Assembly (NCBI RefSeq): GCF_003762835.1
Contig: NZ_RJWA01000006.1
Coordinates: 248,001 to 312,000 of the forward strand
Direction: 5' to 3'
Source: Micromonospora sp. HM5-17
GTDB lineage: Bacteria > Actinomycetota > Actinomycetes > Mycobacteriales > Micromonosporaceae
Length of the DNA: 64,000 bases
The position numbers and the translations under genes were made by a program. Below, piece after piece: positions 32,807 through 41,566 of this stretch. Every line of letters starts with the position of its first letter. Positions within the stretch are counted from its first letter, which is position 1. The notes under the pieces were generated by a model. The model was given only the letters and a program-made list of their open reading frames with translations, was not told the origin of the DNA and did no database searches.

Positions 32807-32819
32807 CCGAAAGTTTCGG
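32807..32819. promoter_or_regulatory. LacI-type operator, proximal to the regulator gene
   Basis: CCGAAAGTTTCGG is a perfect palindrome about a central G, 21 bases before the start codon of the LacI-type gene. Its core matches the copy near the GH3 operon, so the regulator probably controls its own gene. Confidence 0.75.
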
Positions 32820-32940
32820 CAACGAACGTCGTCGCAGGCGCCCCGACCAGCCGAAGGTACGCGCGCGACGTGCCCGAACGGGTTGGGGTGTTTCGGGGAC
32901 GATACTCCATGCAACCAACGGAGAGAGCAGTTCAGAGACC

Positions 32941-32969
32941 TTGACACACCTCGACGCGAGGCCTAAGTT
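32941..32969 (+). promoter_or_regulatory. Sigma70-like promoter of the GH3/ABC/GH39/GH42 operon
   Basis: TTGACA (32941-32946) and TAAGTT (32964-32969) are separated by exactly 17 bases. This is a close match to the principal-sigma consensus in a 290-base gap and lies 108 bases before the GH3 start. The operator at 32997-33007 falls just downstream of the expected transcription start. Confidence 0.7.
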
Positions 32970-32996
32970 GCCCGGCACAGGTAACGCAGCTATTAC

Positions 32997-33007
32997 CGAA
33001 ACTTTCG
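32997..33007. promoter_or_regulatory. LacI-type operator, proximal to the GH3 operon
   Basis: CGAAACTTTCG, a palindrome about a central C. Flanked as CCGAAACTTTCG it is the reverse complement of the first twelve bases of the copy near the regulator gene. It lies about 20 bases beyond the predicted transcription start, where a bound LacI-type repressor would block transcription. Confidence 0.78.
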
Positions 33008-33076
33008 AGGACACGCCGACATGAGCCGCCCACCATCCGCACGGGTACGCCGCACATGTCGGGCTGGAAGGGTGGC

Positions 33077-35500
33077 ATGACAAGCGAGTTGTCCGCCGGC
33101 GACGGAGCCGCGTCCGAGGTGACCCCGGCCTGGCGCGATCCGCGACTCTCCCCCGCGGAGCGGGCCGCAGCGCTCATCCCGTTGATGTCGCTGGAGGAGA
33201 AGATCGCCCAACTCGTCGGGCTCTGGGTCGGCGCAGACGCCTCGGGAGGTGGGGTCGCGCCGTACCAGTCCGACATGACCAACGGCGTTCCGGAGTGGAA
33301 CGAGGCCATCCGGTACGGACTGGGCCAGCTGACCCGGCCGTTCGGCACGGCACCGGTCGATCCGGTCCTCGGCGCACGGTCGCTGGCCGCCTCCCAGGCG
33401 CAGATCATGGCGGCGAGCCGCTTCGGGATCCCGGCCCAGGTGCACGAGGAGTGCCTCACCGGTTTCGCCGCCTGGCGGGCGACGGTCTACCCGGCCCCGC
33501 TGTGCTGGGGGGCCTCCTTCGATCCCGAGCTGGTCGAGGCGATGGCCGGCCGGATCGGCCGGAGCATGCGAGCCGCCGGGGTGCACCAGGGCCTGGCGCC
33601 GGTGCTGGACGTCACCCGGGACTACCGCTGGGGACGGACCGAGGAGACCATCGGCGAGGACCCGTACCTGGTCGGGACGATCGGCGCGGCGTACGTCCGG
33701 GGCCTGGAACAGGCCGGGGTGGTCGCCACCCTCAAGCACTTCGCGGGCTACTCCGCATCCCGGGGCGGTCGCAACCTCGCGCCCGTGCCGATGGGGCGGC
33801 GCGAACTGGCCGACGTCATCCTGCCGCCGTTCGAGATGGCGCTGCGGCTCGGCGGTGCGCGGGCCGTGATGCACTCGTACGCCGAGATCGACGGCGTGCC
33901 GGTGGCGGCCGACCCGGGCATGCTGACCGACCTGCTCCGGAACGAGTGGGGCTTCACCGGCGTCGTGGTCGCGGACTACTTCGCGGTCCGCTTCCTGGAG
34001 ACGCTGCACGGCGTCGCGACGGACGCCGCCGGGGCGGCCCGGCTCGCTCTTCGCGCCGGTATCGACGTGGAGCTGCCGACGGTGGACGCGTACGGCGCGC
34101 CGCTGGTCGAGGCGGTGCGGGCCGGCACCGTCGACGAGGCACTCGTCGACCGGGCCCTGCACCGGGTGTTGAGTCAGAAGGCCGAACTCGGCCTCCTCGA
34201 CGAGGGGTGGCAACCCCTGCCCGACGGTGCCGAGGAGCTGCGCCTCGACGACGAGGCCGGCCGGGACCTCGCCCTCCGGCTGGCCCGGGAGTCGATCGTG
34301 CTGCTCCGCAACACCGACGGGCTGCTGCCGCTGCCCACCGACCGACGGATCGCGCTGGTCGGCCCGGCAGCCGACGACCCGATGGCGATGCTCGGCTGCT
34401 ACTCCTTCCCGCTGCACGTGGGGGTCCGGTATCCCGACCACGAGACCGGGGTGGAGATTCCGTCCCTGCGCGAGGCCCTCAGCGCGCTGTTCCCCAAGCT
34501 GACCTACGCGCCCGGCTGCGCCATCACCGGCGACGACACCTCCGGCATCGCGGAGGCGGTCACCGCGGCCGCGGAGAGCGACGTCTGCGTCGTCGCGGTC
34601 GGCGACCGGGCAGGGCTCTTCGGCCGCGGCACCTCCGGCGAGGGTTGCGACGCCAGCGACCTGCGCCTGCCCGGGGTGCAGGCCGATCTGGTCCGGGCCG
34701 TGCTGGCCACCGGCACCCCGGTGGTGCTGGTGCTGCTGGCCGGGCGGCCGTACGCGCTCGGACCGGAGTTCGACTCCGCCGCCGCCGTCGTCCAGGCGTT
34801 CTTCCCCGGCCAGCGTGGCGGGCAGGCCCTGGCCGAGATCCTTACCGGCGCGGTCAACCCGTCCGGGCGGCTGCCGGTCAGCGTCCCCCGGGACGCGGGC
34901 GGACTGCCGACGACGTACCTCGCCCCGCCGCTGGGTCGCCGGACCGAGGTGTCGTCGGTCGACCCGACCCCCGCGTTCCCGTTCGGCCACGGGCTCAGCT
35001 ACACGACCTTCGAGTGGAGCGACGCGGCGGTGCTCGACCCGGACGGCCGGCCGCGCGAGGTGCCCGACGGGGACGACGAGCCGGCCGCCTGGGCCGTGGA
35101 CGGTGAGGTGACCGTGCGGATCACGGTCCGCAACACCGGGAACCGGGCCGGCACCGAGGTCGTCCAGCTGTACCTGCACGATCCGGTCGCCCAGACGACC
35201 CGGCCGGTGGTCCGGCTGGTCGGCTACACCCGGGTCCCGCTGGAGCCGGGCGAATCCGCGGAGGTGAGCTTCGTGGTCCCCGCCGACGTCACGTCCTTCA
35301 CCGGCGTGCACGGCCGGCGCATCGTCGAGCCCGGCGACGTGGAGCTGCGGTTCGGACGGTCGAGTGGGGAGATGGCGGCCGCCGTGCCGCTGCGCCTCGT
35401 CGGCCCCGAACGCGAGGTCGGTCACCAGCGACGGCTGCTGTCGCTGGCCCGCGTCGAGCGCAGCGTCGCGCTCCCGCACACCCCGGAGGCCCGAGAATGA
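33077..35500 (+). CDS. Glycoside hydrolase family 3, probable beta-xylosidase
   Basis: 807 residues with the GH3 layout: an N-terminal (beta/alpha)8 domain with PLMSLEEKIAQLVGL, the LAPVLDVTRDYRWGRTEETI stretch, the ATLKHFAGYS Lys-His motif (220-221) and a predicted nucleophile Asp300 in GVVVADYFAVRF; then the alpha/beta sandwich with RESIVLLRNTDGLLPL, and a fibronectin-III-like end (VTVRITVRNTGNRAGTEVVQ). The nucleophile context is VADY in place of the usual SDW, the mark of a beta-xylosidase-like subgroup, and no signal peptide is present, so it acts inside on imported oligosaccharides. ATG 33077 has GGAAGGG upstream; ATG 33056 has none. It overlaps the first permease gene by four bases (ATGA). 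Confidence 0.9.
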   Translation: MTSELSAGDGAASEVTPAWRDPRLSPAERAAALIPLMSLEEKIAQLVGLWVGADASGGGVAPYQSDMTNGVPEWNEAIRYGLGQLTRPFGTAPVDPVLGARSLAASQAQIMAASRFGIPAQVHEECLTGFAAWRATVYPAPLCWGASFDPELVEAMAGRIGRSMRAAGVHQGLAPVLDVTRDYRWGRTEETIGEDPYLVGTIGAAYVRGLEQAGVVATLKHFAGYSASRGGRNLAPVPMGRRELADVILPPFEMALRLGGARAVMHSYAEIDGVPVAADPGMLTDLLRNEWGFTGVVVADYFAVRFLETLHGVATDAAGAARLALRAGIDVELPTVDAYGAPLVEAVRAGTVDEALVDRALHRVLSQKAELGLLDEGWQPLPDGAEELRLDDEAGRDLALRLARESIVLLRNTDGLLPLPTDRRIALVGPAADDPMAMLGCYSFPLHVGVRYPDHETGVEIPSLREALSALFPKLTYAPGCAITGDDTSGIAEAVTAAAESDVCVVAVGDRAGLFGRGTSGEGCDASDLRLPGVQADLVRAVLATGTPVVLVLLAGRPYALGPEFDSAAAVVQAFFPGQRGGQALAEILTGAVNPSGRLPVSVPRDAGGLPTTYLAPPLGRRTEVSSVDPTPAFPFGHGLSYTTFEWSDAAVLDPDGRPREVPDGDDEPAAWAVDGEVTVRITVRNTGNRAGTEVVQLYLHDPVAQTTRPVVRLVGYTRVPLEPGESAEVSFVVPADVTSFTGVHGRRIVEPGDVELRFGRSSGEMAAAVPLRLVGPEREVGHQRRLLSLARVERSVALPHTPEARE

Positions 35501-36486
35501 CCACACCACGCACGTTGAGTCCACCAGCGGAGCCGCAGAGCGTCGAGGCGAAGCCCGAGCCCGTCCGCCGGTCGCGTCGCCGCCGGCAGAGCTGGCGGCA
35601 GGCGCTGCGCCGGGACTGGCAGCTCTACTCGCTGGCGGTCCTGCCGCTGCTGTTCTTCCTGATCTTCCGCTACCTGCCGATGCTCGGCAACGTGATCGCG
35701 TTCCGACGGTTCCAGCCCGGCGGCAGCGTCTTCGGCGAGTACTGGGTCGGCCTGCGGTACATCCGGATGTTTCTCACCGACCCCACGTTCTGGAACGTCT
35801 TCACGAACACCGTCATCCTGGGCGCGCTGACCCTGCTGGTCTGCTTCCCGCTGCCCATCGTGCTCGCCCTGCTGCTCAACGAGGTGCGGGCCCGGCGGCT
35901 CAAGCGGTTCGTCCAGTCGGTGTCGTACCTGCCCCACTTCCTGTCGATCGTGATCGTGGCCGCGATGGTGATGCAGATGCTCTCCGTCGACGGCACGGTC
36001 AACCAGCTGATCCGGGCGTTCGGCGGCGACCCCATCCCGTTCCTGCAACGACCCGAGTGGTTCCGGACGATCTACGTCTCCTCGGAGGTGTGGCAGACCG
36101 TCGGCTGGGGCACGATCCTCTACCTCGCCGCGCTCACCACCATCGACGACAACCTGTACGAGGCGGCCCGGATCGACGGCGCCAATCGGTGGCGCCAGAC
36201 CTGGCACGTCACACTCCCCGGCATCCGGCCGACGATGGTGACGCTGCTGATCCTCAACATCGGCACCTTCATGGCGGTCGGATTCGAGAAGATCCTGCTG
36301 CTCTACAACCCGTTGACGTACCCGACCGCCGACGTGATCTCGACGTACCTGTACCGGATGGGCTTCCAGTCCAGCAACTTCAGCTACGCCGCCGCGATCG
36401 GGCTCTTCGAGGCCGTGATCGGGTTGACCCTGGTCCTGTCGGCAAACGCGATCTCGCGTCGGGTAGTGGGGACGAGCCTGTGGTGA
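35497..36486 (+). CDS. Sugar ABC transporter permease, LplB type
   Basis: 329 residues with six helices and a basic N-terminal tail. The inner-loop EAA motif is in YEAARIDGANRWRQTWHVTLPGI (EAARIDGAxRWRxxWxVTLPGI), which docks the ATPase. The sequence LAVLPLLFFLIFRYLPMLGNVIAF matches the LplB/YtcP-type permeases used for aldouronic acid, rhamnogalacturonan or algal oligosaccharides. It pairs with the next gene as heterodimer. The start ATG overlaps the GH3 stop. No ATPase gene occurs nearby, so the shared MsiK-type ATPase of actinomycetes is expected to energise it. Confidence 0.9.
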   Translation: MTTPRTLSPPAEPQSVEAKPEPVRRSRRRRQSWRQALRRDWQLYSLAVLPLLFFLIFRYLPMLGNVIAFRRFQPGGSVFGEYWVGLRYIRMFLTDPTFWNVFTNTVILGALTLLVCFPLPIVLALLLNEVRARRLKRFVQSVSYLPHFLSIVIVAAMVMQMLSVDGTVNQLIRAFGGDPIPFLQRPEWFRTIYVSSEVWQTVGWGTILYLAALTTIDDNLYEAARIDGANRWRQTWHVTLPGIRPTMVTLLILNIGTFMAVGFEKILLLYNPLTYPTADVISTYLYRMGFQSSNFSYAAAIGLFEAVIGLTLVLSANAISRRVVGTSLW

Positions 36487-37406
36487 CCATCGACACCGCC
36501 GCCGGCACCACCCCGAAGCGGCGCCCGCGCGGACCCCGGCCCACCCGGGGCTACCGGGTCTTCCAGGTGGTCAACGCCATCATCCTGACCGGCGTCGTGA
36601 TCGTGACGCTGTACCCGTTCGTCAACATCGTGGCCCGGTCGCTCAGCGACGAGGCGTACATCATCGCCGGCAAGGTGAACCTCGTCCCGCGCGGGTTCAA
36701 CCTGGACACCTACCGGCTGGTGATGTCCGACTCGCTGTTCTGGACGAACTACCGCAACACCGTGGTGTACACCGTCGTCGCCACGTTCATCTCGATCGTG
36801 CTGACCACGTGCTACGCGTACGTGCTGTCCAAGAAGCACCTCAAGGGGCGCAACGCGCTGATCGGGATCGCGGTCTTCACGATGTTCTTCACCGGCGGGC
36901 TGATCCCCAACTACGTGCTCATCACCAGCCTGGGCATGAAGAACACCATCTGGGCGGTGGTCCTGCCCAACGCGATCAACGTCTTCAACCTGCTGGTCAT
37001 GAAGGCGTTCTTCGAGAGCCTGCCGGTCGACCTGGAGGAGGCCGCCGCCGTCGACGGCCTGAACACGTACGGGATCCTGCTGCGGATCGTCCTCCCGCTG
37101 TCCAAGGCCGTGATCGCCACGATGGTGCTGTTCTACGCCGTCTCCTTCTGGAACTCGTGGTTCACCGCCTTCCTCTACATCGACCAACAGGACCTCCTCC
37201 CGGTGACCGTCTACCTGCGCAACCTGATCGCGGGGGCCACCGGCGCGGAGAACGTCGGCGCCATCAACGCCGCTGACGAGGTACAGGCCGAGGCCACGCT
37301 GAAGGCCGTCACCATCGTCCTCACCACCCTGCCCATCCTCCTGGTCTACCCCTTCATCCAGCGGTACTTCGTGTCCGGGGTCATGCTCGGCGCGGTGAAG
37401 GGCTGA
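36483..37406 (+). CDS. Sugar ABC transporter permease, YtcP type
   Basis: 307 residues with six helices. GTG 36483 overlaps the previous stop by four bases (GTGA), which fixes the start. LYPFVNIVARSLSDEAYIIAGK near the first helix and the EAA loop LEEAAAVDGLNTYGILLRIVLP are diagnostic; NYRNTVVYTVVATFISIVLT and the MFFTGGLIPNYVLITSLGM helix are typical of the YtcP subfamily. It forms the transport channel with the LplB-type permease and takes sugar from the lipoprotein encoded next. Confidence 0.9.
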   Translation: MTIDTAAGTTPKRRPRGPRPTRGYRVFQVVNAIILTGVVIVTLYPFVNIVARSLSDEAYIIAGKVNLVPRGFNLDTYRLVMSDSLFWTNYRNTVVYTVVATFISIVLTTCYAYVLSKKHLKGRNALIGIAVFTMFFTGGLIPNYVLITSLGMKNTIWAVVLPNAINVFNLLVMKAFFESLPVDLEEAAAVDGLNTYGILLRIVLPLSKAVIATMVLFYAVSFWNSWFTAFLYIDQQDLLPVTVYLRNLIAGATGAENVGAINAADEVQAEATLKAVTIVLTTLPILLVYPFIQRYFVSGVMLGAVKG

Positions 37407-37437
37407 CCTGGGCGGCGACGCAACCGCGAACCCCACC

Positions 37438-37454
37438 CCTTTCACGCTGAAAGG
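37438..37454 (+). promoter_or_regulatory. Hairpin overlapping the ribosome binding site of the binding-protein gene
   Basis: CCTTTCA (37438-37444) and TGAAAGG (37448-37454) form a perfect 7-bp inverted repeat around CGC. The right arm forms part of the GAAAGGAAG ribosome binding site of the ATG at 37462. A stem in the message between permease and binding-protein cistrons could set the expression ratio. Confidence 0.5.
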
Positions 37455-37461
37455 AAGTCCG

Positions 37462-39102
37462 ATGTTCGACAGATCCCGGCGCCGAGCAGCGGTGATCGCT
37501 GCCGGTTTGCTCACGGTGTCGCTCGCCGCCTGCGGGAGCGGCGACGAATCCACGGAATCCGACCTCTCCGAGCACCGCGTCGGCGCGATGGCCGAGTACA
37601 AGGTCGGGGATCAGTTCCGGGCCACCGAGCCGTTGACGTTCTCGATGTTGTACAACAACCATCCGAACTACCCGCTGAAGAACGACTGGCTGTTCTGGAC
37701 GGAGCTGACCAAGCGGACCAACGTCACGATCGAGCCGGTCGCCGTACCGCTGAGCGACTACGAGCAGAAGCGGAGCCTGCTGATCGGCGCCGGCGACGCA
37801 CCGCTCATCATTCCGAAGACGTATCCGGGCCAGGAGGACACCTTCGTCTCCTCGGGGGCCATCCTACCGGTCAGCGACTACCTGGACCTGATGCCCCATT
37901 TCAAGGACAAGATCGAGAAGTGGAACCTCCACCCTGAGATCAACCAGCGCCGCCAGGCGGACGGCAAGTTCTACCTGCTCCCCGGACTGCACGAGAAGCC
38001 GTGGCAGGACTACTCGCTGGCGATCCGGACCGACATCCTCGAGGAGCTCAACCTCGAGATCCCGAAGACCTGGGACGAGCTGTACACCGTCCTCAAGGCG
38101 ATGAAGGCGAAGTACCCGGACACGTACCCGTTCTCGGACCGGTTCAGCCAGCCCAACCCGGGCGGCAACCTGTTGAACATCCTCGCGGCGTCGTACGGGC
38201 TGGAGGGCGCCGGCTGGAACTTCCAGCACGTCAGCTGGGACGCGAACGCCAAGAAGCTCTTCTACACCGGCGCCAGCGAGCAGTACCGGCAGATGTTGAC
38301 GTACCTCAACAAGCTGGTCAAGGAGGGACTGCTCGACCCGGAGAGCTTCACCCGAACCGACGACCAGGCCCGCCAGAAGCTGGCCAACGGCAAGTCGTTC
38401 GTGATCAGCAGCAACGCCCAGACCCTGGTCAACGACTACCGGCCGGACCTGGCCAAGACCAACCCGAAGGCGAAGATCGTGAAGATCCCGCTGCCGATCG
38501 GCCCGGCGGGTGAGATCAACCCCGCCAGCCGGCTGGAGAACGGCATCATGATCTCCAAGAAGGCCCGGGACAGCAAGTACTTCGTCGCGATGATGCAGTT
38601 CATCGACTGGCTCTGGTACTCCGACGCGGGACAGGAGTTCGCCAAGTGGGGCGTCGAGGGTACGACCTTCGTCCGGGATGCCAACGGCAAGCCGACCCTG
38701 GCCCCCGACGTCGACGTCGTCGGGCTGAACCCCAAGGGCACCAAGCACCTGCAGAAGGACTTCGGCTTCTACAACGGCGTCTTCGCCTACGGCGGCAAGC
38801 CGGAACTCGTGCAGGCGTTCTTCTCGCCGGAGGAGCAGGAGTTCCAGAAGGTGATGAACGCCCGGCCGCCCAGGCCGGTGATGCCGCCGTTCCCGTTCAC
38901 CGACGAGGAGCGCGAGCAGATCTCGCTCTGGGCGACGCCGCTGCGGGACTTCGTCTACCAGGCGACGCTCCAGTTCATCCTCGGCCAGCGCGACCTCAGC
39001 CAGTGGGACGCCTACGTGGCCGAGCTGAAGGGCAAGAACATGGACGCCTACATGGACCTGGTCCAGAAGGCGTACGAGCGCTACCAGAAGAACAACGGCT
39101 GA
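37462..39102 (+). CDS. Extracellular oligosaccharide-binding lipoprotein
   Basis: 546 residues. The start is a lipoprotein signal: basic MFDRSRRRAA, hydrophobic core, and lipobox LAAC with Cys24 as the lipid site. The mature part is a large solute-binding protein of the LplA/YtcQ type (LTFSMLYNNHPNYPLKNDWL, NGIMISKKARDSKYFVAMMQ, EFQKVMNARPPRPVMPPFPFT split across the last third), known for oligosaccharides such as aldotetraouronic acid. AAAGGAAG precedes ATG 37462. It delivers the sugar to the two permeases encoded just upstream. Confidence 0.92.
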   Translation: MFDRSRRRAAVIAAGLLTVSLAACGSGDESTESDLSEHRVGAMAEYKVGDQFRATEPLTFSMLYNNHPNYPLKNDWLFWTELTKRTNVTIEPVAVPLSDYEQKRSLLIGAGDAPLIIPKTYPGQEDTFVSSGAILPVSDYLDLMPHFKDKIEKWNLHPEINQRRQADGKFYLLPGLHEKPWQDYSLAIRTDILEELNLEIPKTWDELYTVLKAMKAKYPDTYPFSDRFSQPNPGGNLLNILAASYGLEGAGWNFQHVSWDANAKKLFYTGASEQYRQMLTYLNKLVKEGLLDPESFTRTDDQARQKLANGKSFVISSNAQTLVNDYRPDLAKTNPKAKIVKIPLPIGPAGEINPASRLENGIMISKKARDSKYFVAMMQFIDWLWYSDAGQEFAKWGVEGTTFVRDANGKPTLAPDVDVVGLNPKGTKHLQKDFGFYNGVFAYGGKPELVQAFFSPEEQEFQKVMNARPPRPVMPPFPFTDEEREQISLWATPLRDFVYQATLQFILGQRDLSQWDAYVAELKGKNMDAYMDLVQKAYERYQKNNG

Positions 39103-39272
39103 TCACCCGCTGCGCCGGTCCGGTCGTGCCCGCCGCGGGCGCGGCCGGACCGGGCCGTCCCGGGTCCGCGCCCGGCTCGGCCGGCGCGGCGGCCCGCGAC
39201 GACCGGGGATCGCCCCGCCCCGGTCCGTACGCCGGACCCGGTCCGCGCGGCGACCCGCACAGGAAGACTCTC
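39103..39272 (+). other. Spacer between binding-protein gene and GH39
   Basis: 170 bases without a gene, the only sizeable gap inside the operon. It is extremely GC-rich with several short complementary runs. It may attenuate transcription into the downstream hydrolases, but no clean terminator is visible. Confidence 0.35.
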
Positions 39273-40880
39273 ATGCGCATCACCGTTCCGGAGCACCCCT
39301 CGGGCCGGCTGCCCGACGCCTGGCGAGCCTGCGTCGGCACGGGCCGATTCGAGCTGGCGCTGCGCCGTGACTACCAGGACTCGCTGGCCCTGATCCAGCG
39401 TGAGATCGGCTTCCGGCACATCCGGGGGCACGGGCTGCTCAGCGACGGCGTCGGCGTGTACCGGCCGTACGAGTACCAGGGGTCGCGCCGAGTCCGGTAC
39501 ACCTTCGGTTACGTCGACCAGGTGATCGACTCGTACCTCGACCTCGGGATCCGCCCCTTCGTGGAGCTGGGCTTCATGCCGGCCGCCCTCGCCTCCGGCG
39601 ACCAGACCGTGTTCTGGTGGCGCGGCAACGTCACCCCGCCCCGCTCCTTCGCGGAGTGGGCCGACCTGGTCCGGGCCACCGTGGCCCACCTCGTCGACCG
39701 GTACGGCCTCGCCGAGGTCCGTCGCTGGCCCATCGAGGTGTGGAACGAACCCAACCTTCCGGAATTCTGGCGGGGCGCCGACGAGGCCGCGTACCACCGG
39801 CTGTACGAGGTGACGGCGCACGCCGTCAAGGAGGTGGACGCCGAACTCCAGGTCGGGGGGCCGGCCATCTCCCCCGGCGCCGACGACTGGCTGCCGCGCT
39901 TCGCCGACTTCGTCGCCGCCCGCGACGTCCCGATCGACTTTGTCAGCAAGCACGCCTACACCTCCGGGCCGGCCCAGCACGTGCCGTTCGGGGTGCACCA
40001 GACGCTGCGGCCGGCGGCCAACCTGCTGGAGCAGTTCGCCACCCCGCGCGACCTGCTCCGGGACACCGCCCTGGCCGGGCTGCCGGTGCACATCACCGAG
40101 TTCAGCTCGTCGTACCGGCCGGACAATCCGATCCACGACACCGCCTTTCACGCGGCGTACCTCGCCCCCGTGCTGGCCGCCGGCGGCGACCTGGTCGACT
40201 CCTTCTCCTACTGGACCTTCAGCGACATGTTCGAGGAGGTGGGCGTCCCGACGGCGCTGTTCCACGGCGGGTTCGGCCTGCTCACCCACCGGCAGATCAA
40301 GAAGCCCACCTACCACCTGTACGCCTTCATGGCCCGCCTCGGCGACCAGATCCTGGCCCGGGGGGCGGACCACCTGGTGACCCGGGACGCCGACGGCCGG
40401 GTCACCGTGCTGGCCTGGGCGCCGGTGGACGTCACCGGCCGGTCCCCGGTCGACCGGCACGCGCTGCGGCTCTCCGTCCCGCTCGGCGCCCCACGGGCGA
40501 CGGGCGCCGGCCCGACCTCGGCGTACGTCCACCGTTCGTCCGTGCACGAGGAGGTGGGCAACGCCTGGACCGCCTGGTGCGAGATGGGCCAGCCCCGGTC
40601 TCCCCGGCCCCGACAGCTCGAGGCGCTGCGGGAGGCGGCCGAGCCGGGACGCAGCCACCGGAGGCTGCCGGTCGTGGCCGGACGGGTCGACCTCGACCTC
40701 GACCTCGCGCGGCACGAGGTGACCCTGGTCGAGATCACCCCGGTCGTCGACGAGACCCCGCCGTGGTGGGACGAGAACCGGCTGCTCGGGCTATCCTCCG
40801 AAGCCCCGGCCGACGCCGCGGCCGCGGTCGGGGGCGGGGACGGCCCCGGCGGTGGGGCCGGACGGGAGGATCGGCAATGA
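39273..40880 (+). CDS. Glycoside hydrolase family 39, probable beta-xylosidase
   Basis: 535 residues. The (beta/alpha)8 barrel carries the acid/base Glu159 in IEVWNEPNLPEFW and the nucleophile Glu276 in PVHITEFSSS. GFRHIRGHGLLSD and FSYWTFSDMFEE are further GH39 marks. No signal peptide is present, so it acts inside the cell. Residues from about 385 form a beta-rich accessory part; the last ~40 residues are a low-complexity Ala/Gly tail. ATG 39273 has AGGAAG upstream. It overlaps the YesL-type gene by four bases (ATGA). Family members are beta-xylosidases or alpha-L-iduronidases; the context favours xylosidase. Confidence 0.9.
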   Translation: MRITVPEHPSGRLPDAWRACVGTGRFELALRRDYQDSLALIQREIGFRHIRGHGLLSDGVGVYRPYEYQGSRRVRYTFGYVDQVIDSYLDLGIRPFVELGFMPAALASGDQTVFWWRGNVTPPRSFAEWADLVRATVAHLVDRYGLAEVRRWPIEVWNEPNLPEFWRGADEAAYHRLYEVTAHAVKEVDAELQVGGPAISPGADDWLPRFADFVAARDVPIDFVSKHAYTSGPAQHVPFGVHQTLRPAANLLEQFATPRDLLRDTALAGLPVHITEFSSSYRPDNPIHDTAFHAAYLAPVLAAGGDLVDSFSYWTFSDMFEEVGVPTALFHGGFGLLTHRQIKKPTYHLYAFMARLGDQILARGADHLVTRDADGRVTVLAWAPVDVTGRSPVDRHALRLSVPLGAPRATGAGPTSAYVHRSSVHEEVGNAWTAWCEMGQPRSPRPRQLEALREAAEPGRSHRRLPVVAGRVDLDLDLARHEVTLVEITPVVDETPPWWDENRLLGLSSEAPADAAAAVGGGDGPGGGAGREDRQ

Positions 40881-41566
40881 GCGACGCAGTCGGCACGCGC
40901 CGCCAGTTCGGGACCGGCCCACTCTCCCGGGCCGCGGCGCTGATCTACAGCCTGCTGGTGGTGGAGGTCCTGCTCGTGCTCGGCACACTGCCGGGCTTGG
41001 TCCCCCTGATCCTGCTGGATCGGGACGTCAGCAACCTGCCGCTGGCCGCCGCCTGCGCGGTCCCGCTCGGTCCGGCGGTCGCGGCCGCGCTGTACGCGCT
41101 GCACCACCACCGGGGTGACCTGACCGAGCTGCATCCGGCGGCCGCGTTCTGGCGCGGTTACCGGGCGAGTCTCGGCCCGGTACTGAAGATCTGGGTCCCG
41201 CTCCTGCTGTGGCTGACCATCGTCGCGGTGAACCTCGCCAACTTCCACGCCGCGGCGGTACCGGGCTGGTGGCGGGTACCGCTGATCATGGTGGGGGTGG
41301 TCACCACCCTCTGGGGGGTCAACGCGCTGGTCGTCACCGCCCTCTTCGTCTTCCGGACCCGGGACGTCGCCCGGCTGGCGGTGCACTTCCTCGGCCGTAC
41401 CCCGCAGGTCACGCTCGGCACCGCCGGCCTGCTGCTCACGGCGGCCGTGGTCACGGCCGTCACCTCGGAGGCGGTGCTGGCGCTGCTCGGCTCCGTCTTC
41501 ACCCTGGCGCTGCTGGGAACCAGCCGCCCGATGATCAACCGGATACGGGAGGAGTTCGTCGCGTGA
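40877..41566 (+). CDS. YesL/DUF624-type membrane protein
   Basis: 229 residues with about five helices: AALIYSLLVVEVLLVLGTLPG, LAAACAVPLGPAVAAALYAL, WVPLLLWLTIVAVNLANF, VPLIMVGVVTTLWGVNALV and the last two (VTLGTAGLLLTAAVVTAV, ALLGSVFTLALLGTS). The DUF624 family, to which YesL belongs, is nearly always encoded with polysaccharide-degradation genes, though its action is not settled. Position between GH39 (4-base overlap) and GH42 (4-base overlap) places it firmly in the operon. Confidence 0.82.
   Translation: MSDAVGTRRQFGTGPLSRAAALIYSLLVVEVLLVLGTLPGLVPLILLDRDVSNLPLAAACAVPLGPAVAAALYALHHHRGDLTELHPAAAFWRGYRASLGPVLKIWVPLLLWLTIVAVNLANFHAAAVPGWWRVPLIMVGVVTTLWGVNALVVTALFVFRTRDVARLAVHFLGRTPQVTLGTAGLLLTAAVVTAVTSEAVLALLGSVFTLALLGTSRPMINRIREEFVA

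Noticed and set aside
32993-35524. 843-codon minus-strand frame opposite GH3
   Set aside because: It is antisense to a GH3 gene with intact catalytic motifs and has shadow composition.
37438-37454. CCTTTCA-CGC-TGAAAGG as a further LacI-type operator
   Set aside because: It lacks the CGAAA-N-TTTCG core and lies within the operon at a ribosome binding site, so an RNA hairpin fits better.
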